Shown here one piece after another: positions 36,870-49,300 of a DNA stretch of 64,000 nucleotides. Source of the DNA: Acanthornis magna (taxonomy: Eukaryota > Chordata > Aves > Passeriformes > Acanthizidae); assembly GCA_036785705.1 (NCBI GenBank), contig JAWUZG010000159.1:3596001-3660000 (forward strand). Direction: 5' to 3'. The translations under genes were made by a program, and so were the position numbers. Each line of letters opens with the position of its first letter. The first letter of the stretch is position 1. Below the pieces are notes generated by a model. The model was not told where the DNA came from. It saw only the letters and a program-made list of their open reading frames with translations, and searched no databases.

Positions 36870-37080
36870 GGCAGGGACAGCCGCGAACCGCGCCGGCCCG
36901 GCAGGCGCAGCCGCTGTGGCGAAGCCGCGCCCCGGCAGGGCCCGCCCGTCCGTCCGCCCTCAGCCTCCCCTCAGCCTCCCCTCAGCCTCCCCTCAGCGCC
37001 GCCCCGGCACCGCCTCAGCCCGGCACCGCCCGGGTGTGCTGGGAACAGCCCCCGTGAGGGCTGGGGCGGCCCGCGAGTCA
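36870..37080 (-). promoter_or_regulatory. MTG2: GC-rich promoter region of MTG2
   Basis: CpG-dense DNA immediately upstream of the MTG2 start codon, continuous with the GC-rich exon 1. It includes four tandem copies of an 11-base unit (cagcctcccct type) at 36,960-37,001. No TATA box is visible, consistent with a housekeeping promoter. The GC-rich part stops where the CR1 tail begins. Confidence 0.55.
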
Positions 37081-37084
37081 CAGG

Positions 37085-37500
37085 AGCCGGGCTGCTTTGG
37101 GTTGGGAGGGTCGCTAAGCTCATCTCGTTCCACTCCCTGCCCTTCCGCTATGCCAGGGTGCTCCAAGCCCCGTCCAGCCTGGCTTGGAGCGCTCGCAGGG
37201 ATGGGGCAGCCACAGCTCTCTGGGCAGCCTGTGCCAGGGCCCCGCCACCCTCAGAGTACAGAGCATCCTCCTAATACCCCATCTAACCCTGCCCTCTGCC
37301 AGTCTGAAGCCATTCCCCCTTGTCTCGTCACTCCATGCCCTTGTAAACAGCCTCTTTCCATCTTTCTCTTAGCTCCTTTGAGGCACTGGAAGGCTGCAAT
37401 TAAGGCACCCCAAGGCCTTGTCCTCTCCAGGCTGAACAACCCCAACTCTGTCAGCCTTTCCTCACAGCAGAGCTGCTCCATCCCTCTAATCAACTTGGTG
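37085..37500 (-). mobile_element. CR1 LINE 3' fragment (reverse), about 415 bp
   Basis: Read on the plus strand this is the reverse complement of a CR1 3' region. It begins 'tttgggttgggagggtc', then 'ctcatctcgttccactccc', 'ggcagcctgtgccagggcc', 'aaggccttgtcctctccagg' and 'cctttcctcacagcagag'. The order of these blocks and the length fit a 5'-truncated copy lying leftward. No octamer tail remains at the left edge. It sits about 215 bases upstream of the MTG2 start codon. Confidence 0.92.
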
Positions 37501-37639
37501 TCCTGATGCCTTCAAGTATTTCTAGTTTTTTACTCTTCATGTATCTGTAACTTGCTGTAGTTCTGTGCTTCTTACAAAGTGCTAAAATCCTCTGTTCCCA
37601 GCACCTTTGGCCAAACAAGGCTCTCTGAATACAGATTCA

Positions 37640-37960
37640 AGGACATGTTCGTTCCCTTAGAGCCTGAAAATATGTAAACAACTGTGAGATGGGGGAGCAG
37701 GCCTGGGGTGGTGAACATCATCACCTGAGGGTGCGACTGGAGAATTAAGGGCCAATATGCTAATAGGACAGAATTTATAAAAGGTGAAGAGCTCGTGACC
37801 CTGTGTCCATTTTGGGTGTCGTCCCTGACGGGGGGCTTTGCTTGCCTGAGTGTACCTTCAAGGCCTTTGCAGGCCTTGAATAAATTGTCCGCTTTTTATA
37901 CTCCTAATTTGTCTTGGCCTCTGTTTCAGGTAGGCTGTCTTTTAGGCAACAGGCCTCCTC
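37640..37960 (+). mobile_element. Probable solo LTR of an endogenous retrovirus
   Basis: A TATAAAA box at 37,776-37,782 lies 97 bases before an AATAAA at 37,879-37,884, followed by a T-rich then pyrimidine-rich segment. This is the U3-R-U5 arrangement of a vertebrate retroviral LTR. Phrases such as 'ccttgaataaattgtccgc' and 'gtcttggcctctgtttcagg' look like avian LTR ends. No internal viral gene, primer-binding site with gag, or second LTR is present, so it would be a solo LTR. The outer borders and family are uncertain. It is antisense to MTG2 and SS18L1. Confidence 0.65.
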
Positions 37961-40334
37961 TGAACTCTCTCCAAAGGATCCATGTCCAGAGGGGCAGAAT
38001 TCCCCCTCATCAGGGATTTCTGGGCTGGGGCATGTCCAGCACCCCCAAGTAAAGGGTAACCTGTGGTATCTGTTCCATCTGCCACAAGAAAAGTACCACC
38101 AGCTCCACTTTCAGATAATATTTAAACTAAACAATTTTCAAGCATTCTGTATTACAAAACAGAAAATGATACAATTCATGGAAGAAGTCAAAATGCTGGC
38201 ATCACTTTGTTTCCACATTAATACATAAAAATGGACAACACATTAAATAAACATTTTGTTATTAACAATTAGAAATATTAACACCAAAATCATGTATAAA
38301 TTAGGAAATAAATGTACAAACTATTTCCAAAGTGCTCTTTCAAATACATTATATACACAACATTCACGAAGTTCTTAATGTAAGACATTTCAGATTGATG
38401 TAATGTTGCTGTTTCGGTTTAAGTGTTGTTCATATTCTCTCAAAAGCATTTCAGCACTTTCAAAAACCACATAAAAGGTGTATTTCCAAACTGGCAAAGA
38501 GCAATATTGCATTCTTCTGGCTACCTGTAATATTAACTATTATAAAGAAAACAATCTTAGTTACTTTCTGTTCCTTGCCATTTGAGAGTACTTATTTGTA
38601 TGAAAACACCAGCAGGAAAGATGAGAGAAATGAGGACTGACTAAAAAAATGTCTTCTATTTTACCAGTAGTTGAAATTACTAACATAGGAAGGGCAGTGC
38701 TTGGACAACATTTAATAGTAAACTCTCTAGTTGTCCAGTTAAAGACTTTCCTCTAAAGGAAATTTAAAAAGTAATGAATTGAGAGATGTTGTGTTTTCCT
38801 TGTGGTCTTGGGTTTTCAAAATATAAAGTACTCGACCTTGAAATCCCATAAATACACGAATTCGGACAAAGAAAAGGAGAAAATCCTACAGAGTGTATTT
38901 ACTTTAGATTGTGAATTTGCAGTTAATATCGTATTAAAAAATGTTTGTGGGCTACAGTCACCCCAGCTTTTTGCTTCAGAGAAATTTGGACACAGTATTT
39001 TGTTCAACACTTATATAAGCACTTTAAAAGTGCTTTTTTTCACCCCCCAAGACTTTATAAGAACATATAAAACTGAATAGAAGCGACTTACATTGTTCAT
39101 ACTGATTTTTACATGCCACTAGCTTTTCTTTCTAAATTCTCCCTCTATAGGTATTCTCTCACTGGTTGACCCCATTAATAGCCCCCCTCTCTCTATTCAT
39201 AATAGTGTCTCATAATTAAAGCTGAATTTAGTTGCTTATCTGCAATAAAAATGCTTTTTTTTTCTTTTACTTCTGAACTATTTCTGTCAAGCTACAAGAA
39301 GAAAATAAAAGTGATGATGAGCTGTAAGAACAACAGACCAACAAATTTGACAATATTTATGGTTATAATACTTGCTGGGGAATCTGAGCAAGAATCAAGC
39401 GCAAGAACCAGAATAAAGAAGGGTGCCGGCCACCTGCTTGCAAAATTTGGCATGAAAATGTATATGCAAGTTACAAAATTTGGAGTAGGATATTCAAGAC
39501 GGGACTTCTGCCAGATGTTTTTCTCAGCTAAGCATGATATGAAGCAATATTGACGTCGAGCAGGCTGACACTGAAGATCTCAGAGCTTCCTTCTGTTTTT
39601 CTTTCCGTGACAGAAATACCTTTGTTTACATGGACATATAAAAGGTGCCTCTAGTTACTAACATTTCTATGATCATAGGTTTGGATTCTCTTCCTGTGCC
39701 TTTCACAACAGAACTGTGAATTTATGCAGATTATTGAATTATAAAATTTGGGTAGGTAGGTATTGCAGAGGTTGCAGTTAATTTTATTTTTTATCATATA
39801 GCATAGAACTGTCTTTTTATAAGGAATGTATCCATCCCCTTGTTCTTTAGACATAAAGTTAAGAGCCATGGATTTTGGAGGCTGGCAGGCAATCTTCAAT
39901 GCGTTCAGTTAAAAAAAGATCAATAACTTACCACAGGGAACTTCCCTGGGCTGAGACGTGACTGATGGGCTTTGCATTGAGCCAGACTGCAGAACAACCT
40001 GGCTGTTTTCCAGAACGGGGCACAACTGTGATCAAATGATCCTAAAGCTATTCAGAAACATCAAGAATGGGACAAGAGGGGGTAAATGGAAAACTTCTGC
40101 GTTGTATCAACATACAGTACTATACACAGCACCAAATATCAAACCATTAAAGCATTGTCTTGTTACCAGTAGTGCACTGCTTCATATCCAGCATGAAATG
40201 AACACTGTTCACATACAGACGCTGCTTTGTGCTAAGGGGTAACCAACATATTACAATTAATCAAAACTGCCTGTACATCCAGTTCAAAAGATGGAGATAC
40301 TATTGAAAGGAATTTGACACAGCATTGGATTCTT
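37961..40334 (-). other. SS18L1 3' UTR and MTG2-SS18L1 intergenic region
   Basis: No coding exon was recognised. SS18L1 and MTG2 are on the same strand, so this holds the SS18L1 3' UTR. A TTTATT (minus-strand AATAAA) at 39,783-39,788 is a candidate end about 550 bases past the stop, and a TTTAAT (ATTAAA) at about 38,708 could serve a longer form. The true end cannot be fixed from sequence. Confidence 0.45.
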
Positions 40335-43300
40335 TTATTGCTGGTAATTTCCATATTGTCCCTGTGGGGAAAAAAAAGAAATAGAAATATTGAAGGATAA
40401 TATATTGGAGGCTTACAGGGAGTTAGGCAATTTCTTTTGATCTGTGAATTTTACAAGACCCACTGAAGTATCACCAATATACCTGCACCATATTATCAGA
40501 GAGATTTATATGCAGAGCTAACAGCCAGATCTGCTTTTTCAGAACAGAGATTTAGACAATTTACCTGCTCATAGCCATAAGGCCTCTGTTGCTGAGCGGA
40601 TGGGCCTGTCTGGGAAGCTCTGTAACTTCCATATTGCTGCCCCTGTCCCTGTTGGTAGCTGGAATACTGTGAAGAGGCTCCTTGTGCAGGACCTGAGAAG
40701 GCAGTAAAATCCATTACAGGCAGTAAAATCCATTACTGGCTTGATTTGCTGGGGGAGTTCTTAGGGTTAACGCAATCTAAAACATGATGCTTACAAAGTA
40801 AGCTCTGTGAATAAATTCTGCCCAGAGCTCCCCTCTAGGTTTACACTAGGAGGTGTTAATACTAATAATGATGTAGCTGCAGCAGTGTAAACTTCAGGTT
40901 TTAAACTTTGCTCAAAAAATATGATACCCTTCTAAGTGAAGCCTCTCTGAAATCTGTATTGGCACAGCTCAGTTATGACCTCTATGCAAGCTACCTGGCC
41001 TTTATTTTAGCAACAGCTGCACGTTTAAATTCCTATCTAATCTGGCTGTGCGACAGAGGAGTGATTCTCTGGACTGTTGATGTTCTTTTTCATGTCAGTT
41101 CAGAAGGATTAGGTGTGTAGGAGGCCTGGGAACCCAGGCAGTGACCTCCTGATGACATTTAACACAAAGTCAACATGAAGCAAATGTATATTTTCTAACT
41201 TTCTTTCAAAAGAGAGGGATTCAGGATGGAATGCAGTGCTATACCAAGGTATATTACTGCCCAGAATCCCTTTACTAGATCTTTGGCTAGTTTTGGTGTG
41301 TAGTTAATCCAAGGTTAATCAAGGAAATAGTTTAGTGCCTATTTTAGCTTAGGAATGGAGGTGTCAGGATGAAGCACTGCAAACACTTGACCAGCCACTG
41401 ACAGTTTTCTTACCGTATCCTTGCTGTTGTCCTGGGTAACTCTGTTGATTTGGGTATTGCTGCTGGGAATATGTTTGCTGTTGTGCAGCTCCCTGTTGGT
41501 ATCCTGCCTGCTGCTGGCTGTACTGAGAATTTCCTAGAGAGGGAAACATTGGAATTGTTTGGTCAAAGATGAGGCAGGTATTTCACTGTACATGGGCATC
41601 ATAAGGAAAGCAGAGGTGTGAGGAGCCTTGGTCTGGAACTCATACACAAATACTTTTCTTAGAAACAGATGATTGGATTTTGCCAAGCAAGATGTTTATT
41701 TCTCCAGTGATTTTTAGTTCTTTTGAATAGGAGAGTTACTTATTTATACACATCACTAAACAATCAAACAAGCAACCTGGTCCCCAAAGGATTTTTTTTA
41801 CTCCAGAAGTGCTTCAGAAGAAAAAGTCACAAAGATAAGGGTGCCAAGGGTAAACAGCTGCTTTCTCAAGAAGTTCTCTCATAATATTTTCTTCTAGATA
41901 ACGATGTTTATTCATATATCCCAGAAAGACCCCTTATCTAGTTGTTACTAACTTTTTTTTCAAATACTTGTGATGGAAATTCCATTTGCTGAATCCTGAA
42001 ACAACAAAATAAACAGAGGCTCTATAGATGACATCGCTTCTCCTAAATGCCACCTTGCTGTATCATAATTCAGTTAGTATTTCCAGCTAATTTAGAGTTC
42101 AAATATCTTAATAATATATTGAATTTACTAAAGTACTACTGTTAAGGTTTTGATATATTTTGATATATTTTTTAAATATATTTTCCTACCTCCTTCATAG
42201 TAGTGTTGTGTAGAGTCATCAAACGACCTGTCATAGCTCTGTTCAGTATAGGATGACTGTTGATAGGCATAATCACCGTGTCCTGCAAGGAGTCACAAAG
42301 ATTTATCAGATACATTCTTAATGGAACCATAGATGTAGAGTTGAATGATATATTATGAAGCTGTTTATGCACCAAGATGAGGCTAAGAGCAAATACAGAC
42401 CCCTCAGGGAACACATCAAACAGATGGCAAGGAAAGTCACACCTCTAGAATAACCCCTTGCATTTACTAATCCAAGCTGGGCTTGGGCTCTTTTTGGAGC
42501 AGTTTATGTGGCAGGGTGCACTGATGTGCATGTTTTGTACCAGGCTCCCGTCCCCTGGGATTAGAATTTTCCAGCATTTAAATTGGAAATGAAACACAAT
42601 ATGAAACATAATGCCATGGCCTTGGATGTGGCAGTTGTGGTGCTCTGCACTTTCTCAGGATCACAGTGAGCCCAGCTCAGAGGAATTACCATCTGGGTAG
42701 TATTGCTGATTCATGGGTTCTGATGAGCCTTGGCCATGACTGTACTGTTCACTGTAATATTCTTCCTGACCCATGTACTGCTGCGAGGAACCTGCAAGGC
42801 ACAGACAGGAGAGAGCAAACTGAGCCCGGGAACTCCTAAGGGATGGGTTTTCCTTATCTAATTTTTTTTTTAAGAAAACAAAGTTTATGTCTGGATAAGC
42901 AAACAATTGAGAGCGGTTATAAAGGTGTTTTGCTCACTAGAAAAAGGAAATAAATTTGTATTCTCAGAAAAAGCTGGTTGAAATTGAAATCACACAACAG
43001 TCAGTAACACATCCTAGAAACACTCACTTCTGCAGCAACACCAAAAGTAAGTGCTACATTTAATCTACTAATCTGAGTTATTAGAAAGCACAGGAATGGA
43101 TTCCATGCTCAAGAGCACAGTCAGAATTAAATATATTTTCATGAATGCATTAATTTGTTTCTTAGCAAAATTCAGTTTATGTTAGAATCACTCTAGCAGC
43201 TTTATTACCTCTTAGAACTTTATCCAGAGAGGTCTTAGAGCATGGTAGTTATCCTCTGGTGTTTTCCTTTCCTTGGCCTAATTTTTCATTCTAATTGCTG

Positions 43301-46300
43301 GCAAACTGTATCTTCTTTCCAGAAATGTGTTCCTTGCTAACTGTGCCATGTTAGGGCTGATCCAACACCATGTGAAAGAATTGAAAAGATTCCCAGTGGC
43401 TTGAATGAGCTGTATATCAAATTGTTCATCTTTTGAGATATATGATCCCTTTTAGACAGAATTATTTTTCTAAACACCTGAAATAATTAAATAGATAAAT
43501 CTTGAAAATAGATCCCGGCTCATCTCATTGTCGCGATACTTCCACCATTCAGGATTTCCTGTGCTCCTGGATAGGATTCTCTGTTTGTAAATGTAACTTT
43601 GAAATTTTGTTGACTTACGTACCCCATAGGACAGGCTCCCATCAATCTCATGAGAGTTCTATCAGTGATGTGATAGCAGATTTTACCTTGCTGTGAAGCT
43701 CTGTAAGGGCCCATGGGTCGCTGCCCCATCATGCTGTTGCCTTGGTTGCTCTGGCTCATCATGGCAATGGAGGATTGTCCCTGGTAGTGCTGGCTCCCTC
43801 CTTGTGCCGAGTTGTAATGTGACGTTGCTGCTTGCTGGTGCATCATGGAGACTACAATGGACATGGAAAAGACTGTTTTCTACAAGGATGGGCCAATTCT
43901 CTCCCTAGTCTCTTTGGAAGCAAGTGAAAACCTTCGACTAACACACATCCTGATAATTCTGTGGATTTTCCACAGGGGGGGATATTTTCCTACTGGATTT
44001 ATTTAACTCTTCTGCACTGGAATCCAGAAAGGATCTTATTACGTGGTCAGTTCTTGCCATTTGCTTCAGCAGATATTTAAAAATACATCTAGCCTTGATT
44101 ATTATTAGCTTACTTAAAAGAATGTAAACCTTACTGCAGTAGGGTTAAAGAAAGAAACAAGAACTGATGCTTGTTCTCCTGACTATTTCATTGCTGCATT
44201 TCTTTTCTCATAAACTCTTTCTTCTGTTTACATCTTCTCATATATCTGATGATTATAGACTTTGAGTAAACTGGTATTCTAGGATTTATTTGATCCCTAA
44301 ATTTCATGTTGTCATCAAGAATTCTAAAGCATCAGACAACTCATTCAACACTCACTAGCAAACTTATTTAAAATTAAGAGATTAATTGAGTTGTCTGCTA
44401 GTCTCTTAATGCCCTGCAAACAGTGTGAAGTACAATAAAATAACAAACTGGGCTAGTAATGTACAAACAGTAAATGTGTTATACTCTGGCAGGTTCTTTG
44501 TGTTTGGATAAAGGTGCTGCCCAGATCCCTCCCACGGCTGTGGGATTTGCTGCCAGAGCTATCAGATAGTGCTGCTGCACCTCTACCTAACCCTCTTTTC
44601 CCCAGCTCATCCCTAACCATGGCGACTCAGCCTAAATTAAAGCCAGTCTGAAGCTGTTCTGACCTACACTGGTGCCGGACACCTGGAAATTCAGAGATAT
44701 CTTAAAGCTGTGTTTTCCTCTTACACGTTTGTCGCTGTCTACAGAAAATATTTACAGAACAAAGTCATGTGTGGTGAAACCTCTGAGGTCACGGGAAAGT
44801 CAAGGTGGCCCCGGAGGAGGAAGAGGGAGTTTACCTGGATTAGACTGCATGTTGATGTTTGTTCGAGAGACATAATTGCCTATTGAGCCCTGGCCTTGCA
44901 TTGGCACATTCTGAGACGCAGGCACTGTGTGGCTGTAACCAGGGCCAGTCCCATGGCTGCTGACAGTCATACTCAGAGAGGTTGTGGGCATGGTGTTCTG
45001 GCCTGACTGCTGCATAGACACGTGGTTAGGACCTGCAAAAATAAGGGAGAGCAACAAGAAAATCTGTGCTGTTATTGGCAATGCACAGTGAGCGTGAGAC
45101 CTCGCGGCCTTTCTGAAATACCTTATGATAAGGCAAAACAAAACAATGAAAATCCTAGTTATTAAAACTCCCTGTTATCTACAGACAAATTAAAACTGCC
45201 TACTGGACAGTTAGAGCAATCCTGCCCTTCCTGGCAGCCAAATCCAGGCTGTACAGGATTGCAGTTGGGAAGAACAAAACCAGCAGCAATGTCCTACAAC
45301 CACTCCCTCACAGGCAGCAGAATTAACAAATATCAGTAATTTCAGGTACTTCAGAAAATACATGGACTCTGGAAACATTCCAGCTTTCTGAAATTTGTCC
45401 TTTCCTTCCTCTTGTCCTGCAGTTGATTCCTTTTACCCCTTCACACAGGCGGTGACCATGGGAAGTGGCTGAGAGACACTTTGCAAATTGCTGCATCCAC
45501 TGGGATCCTCTACAGCCAGCTCACCTTCTTAGCTGGGGCTGCTGAAGTGTCAAGGGAGCCTCTCCTCAGAGAACAAGCCTGTCTCTCCCTTTCCTGAAGT
45601 TTGACTGAAAGTACCTCAGAGGAAGATAAATTTTCCAAGTCACCATAACAATCCCAGTTGTTACTCCCTTTCCAACATCAGAATGTAATCATCACATTGC
45701 TCCAGATACATCCTGGGTTTTTATCATCATGCTTACCTGGCAGTATGCTTATTTTTTTGAATTCTATTGCTGTTGGGTAGCTAACTGGGGAGAATCTGGT
45801 TCTTATTTGCTGTTTATTGCTGTAAATAGTTTTATGAACGAGTTTTGGAAAGTCGTTTTCAGTGTATGTTGTTACTGTCTAAATTGTGATGGTGCATATT
45901 GTTTTCTATCTAAATTTAGCCTTATTGTTGTCAATCTCAATTAATTTAGGTAGCATGCAGAATTCTTAGAAGAGACAGGATTATGTTGTAACGTTTAAAT
46001 AACGATATTTTAATTCAGGGTTATTAAATGCATCTGCAGCCTCTGAAAAATATGTCTAACTCATTTAGTACAAACCTCATTAATTACTCCTAATGGTTTT
46101 CATAGACATCAAAATGAGAACATTTGCTGTAAATTATGATATTTCCCTCTGATGAAGAGATGCAAGCAGCATTTTCAACAAGACATAAAGACAGCCAGCT
46201 CTCATGAAATCAGGGGAGCTGGGTCAATAGGCTGCTACAGAGAATTATCTCTATGTTTTGCTCCAGTTTGTTTAAATTGTAAAGCCTACCCTTGTGCAAC

Positions 46301-49300
46301 ACAAGGTCACACAGGGTGTGAATGGAGATAGCAGTTGCCGTGAGTGAGAGATGGAGTGAAGCAAGTGCTGGTAAACCTTGCCCTGTTTGCATGGGAAAAA
46401 TTAGAGATTCTTGGTCTTCTTTAAAGTAAGAAAAAAAAAAAGTTGGTTAATTTGTGATTGTAACAGAAAATATGTGCATGAATGCAGTTCTCAGGACTTC
46501 CAGTCTGGTTCTTTCAATCAGCACCAAATTACTACGAAGACCTTGAGGGTGGGGGGTAAATCAGAAAAACCAGCAACAGCAGCACTGAAAATGTCTATTC
46601 TTAATAACACAAAACAAGGTTTTGACTGACTTATTCCTCATACTCAGTATTAAATCTTTTAAAAAAGAAGGCCTTGAAAAATTTAGTAAGTTCACTTTAC
46701 AAGTTGGAGCTGTTTAAAGCAGGTCCCTTATCCATTAGTTTAAAAGTACTATAGGCTTGACCACAAAGGGATTTTTAAAACCTCAGAAGTAATTTCATGG
46801 TTTGTGTCTGCTTGAGTCCCCCTGCCAAGGTCTATGGTCTTACAATCAGATATTTCTATTTATAGAAACTGTTTTTGCTCTCTGTCACTCCGGGAGACAC
46901 CCACAGAAATAAGAACTGACTAAATAACTATTAACTACAAAACAAACAGATTATTCATAATACAAAATGCAGATTAAAAAAAATTGTTTTTCAATTAGTG
47001 TAGTTGCATGAACAAAACCAAACAGACAGATTATATTATATTATCTTATTAATATGAAATGTCTGTGCAAACTGTTCGACTATGTAATACAGTATCTGCA
47101 AGCTTCTGTAGAGGACAAAGACTGGTGCAACACTAAATGAGAAATGTATCCTGGAAGGTCTTTGCAATCTGAAGGCTTGGTTCTGTGGTTAGTCATGCAA
47201 AAAATTCCATTTTACCCTGGCCAACCCCACCACTTTAATGAGAAAAATACTACAACATACAATTTTTCTTACAAAAAACTTGGATGCATCTTTACCTCAT
47301 GATTTTCATCATGCATTAAAAATAAATCTTTAATTTCCTCTGTAGAAACACAAAACACTCTGCAGCCCTTGCAGAAGCCAACATATTCCTGCCTGTAGCC
47401 ATTTTGTGGTGATTTCAGCATGTGCCTGAAATCCCCATATGCCTGAAAGGTGAGTTAGGAGAGGTCTTTTCCAGCTCTCTAAGTATATTCTGCATTAATG
47501 ATTTTGTTGCCAGGCAACAGCAAAGCAGCACAAAGGGGACCAAAGCTCACCATTGCTAATCTGACTCTGCATGAGGGAGGAAGGAGGAAGGCCGGTCCCG
47601 ATGGCATCGCTGAGATTGCTCTGGGAGTGGAGGGATTGGTTGGATGCGCTCTGACTCATCCCTCCCGGGCCCAAGTTTATATTTTGCGTTGGTGGCTGCG
47701 AAACAACAAGGAGGAAAAGCAAATTTTCGGTTAGGTTTTTAATTAGAAAAATAGCAGCCCCCAAATTAGCCTGACTATGAGTAAAAACCGCCGCGGCTGA
47801 ATATGTGTTTGCTTTGCTTTTTGGGTAAATCTTTCTTGGTTTGACTCCTCTGTTTGAATGACATTGAGCATGACAGAGCAGCTGACAGGCAGCAGCACAG
47901 TGAAGGGCTTAAAATTGCGTTTGTCACCGAGTGTGGCTTCTGTGCTCGTTCCTCTGCACTCACATGGATTTCCAAACACAACCACTGCGGGGAATGCATT
48001 AGCAAAGACAACACAGGAGCGTGGTGACAGATTGACCTTTGCCAAGCTATGCTGTAGTTTGTGTTATGTGTGGTACTTCCCAAATCAATCCACTGAGCAA
48101 GAATAACACCGTGTGGAAAGACAAACCAATGCCCAAGTGCTGAATTAGATTTTTGACGTAAAACAGCAGCAATTCCCACCCCCTCCAAGTAAAGAATACA
48201 GTAGGAATAGGTAAAGAATATTGAATCTGAAGCAAATGTAGCTGTTCAGATCTGTACCACTGCATCATAAACCTTGAGCTGTAGGGGCAGAGATTAACAC
48301 TAATGTCCCAAAGAACATGATTTAAACACAGTAAAAATAACTTTTGATTTCTTTGGTGGTCTACTTGGCCACTTCAAAACTTTTAGCTGAAAAAATATTA
48401 AAAAACGTTTCATTGCTAATGATCAGTGACAGAATCAAAGAAACATTTCCCTCTGGCATAGTTAATGCATCTGAGGGAAATAACTATGGTATTAGTTATA
48501 TTAATAACTAATTATTAGTTACAGTAATTGTACTGGTACTTACAGCAGGAAGCAAGGACTGCATATTCTGGTTAGAGTCTGCTATTGTTGCCAAGTAAAC
48601 CAGGTTTCTGTGCAAGATTTGCTGGTATCTACAGAACAAGGAGTAAAGCTCATTTGGAAAAGGTTAACCGTACACAAAATTCCAAACCTTTCTCTTTTTT
48701 TTTTCCCTAGTTACAAATTAGTTAAATTACATTAGCCCATTTTTGATCTGTTCTAATAAATAGCAGTAGCAATGACCTATATCTGTGCTGTAATGTTTTC
48801 CATCAAGGCTCAGTGTGCCCAACACCTCTTTTACAAAAAGGATAAACTTGGGGGAAGGGAGGGGTAAAATACACTCTCTTTTGAAAACACTTGTGGAGCT
48901 GGGACCTCAATTCTTGAGGACTGACATCCACTCAGCTGCTCTAACAATCAGACACTTTACCCTTCTCTGTCTAACAAGGGCCCTGATTGGAATGAAATTC
49001 CAGAGCTCCAAAACCCAAAACCTGTTCTCCCTGCCAGCAAGCTGAGAAGAACACGATTTTTTCCAAGAGTGCTCTAACTGGAGTGTTTACTCAAGTAAGC
49101 ACCACCAGAACCATTTATGCTTCTTCACAGCTCTCCATGAACAGGAAAAGCTCCTAAAAAAGAACAGCAGTGTTTCCAAGAGCAAACCAACAGCTGTGCC
49201 ACTGAGCAAAGGGAAGAGTCAGACTTCAGGAAACATTTCTAGCAAACTTCCAAATTCATAATACTCACTGGGTACATTCTGCAGTTTTCCCCTTGCTCTG

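Noticed and set aside
36487..37506. 339-codon plus-strand open frame
   Set aside because: It is antisense to MTG2 exon 1 and its CpG-rich promoter and runs into the CR1 tail; no domain is recognisable.
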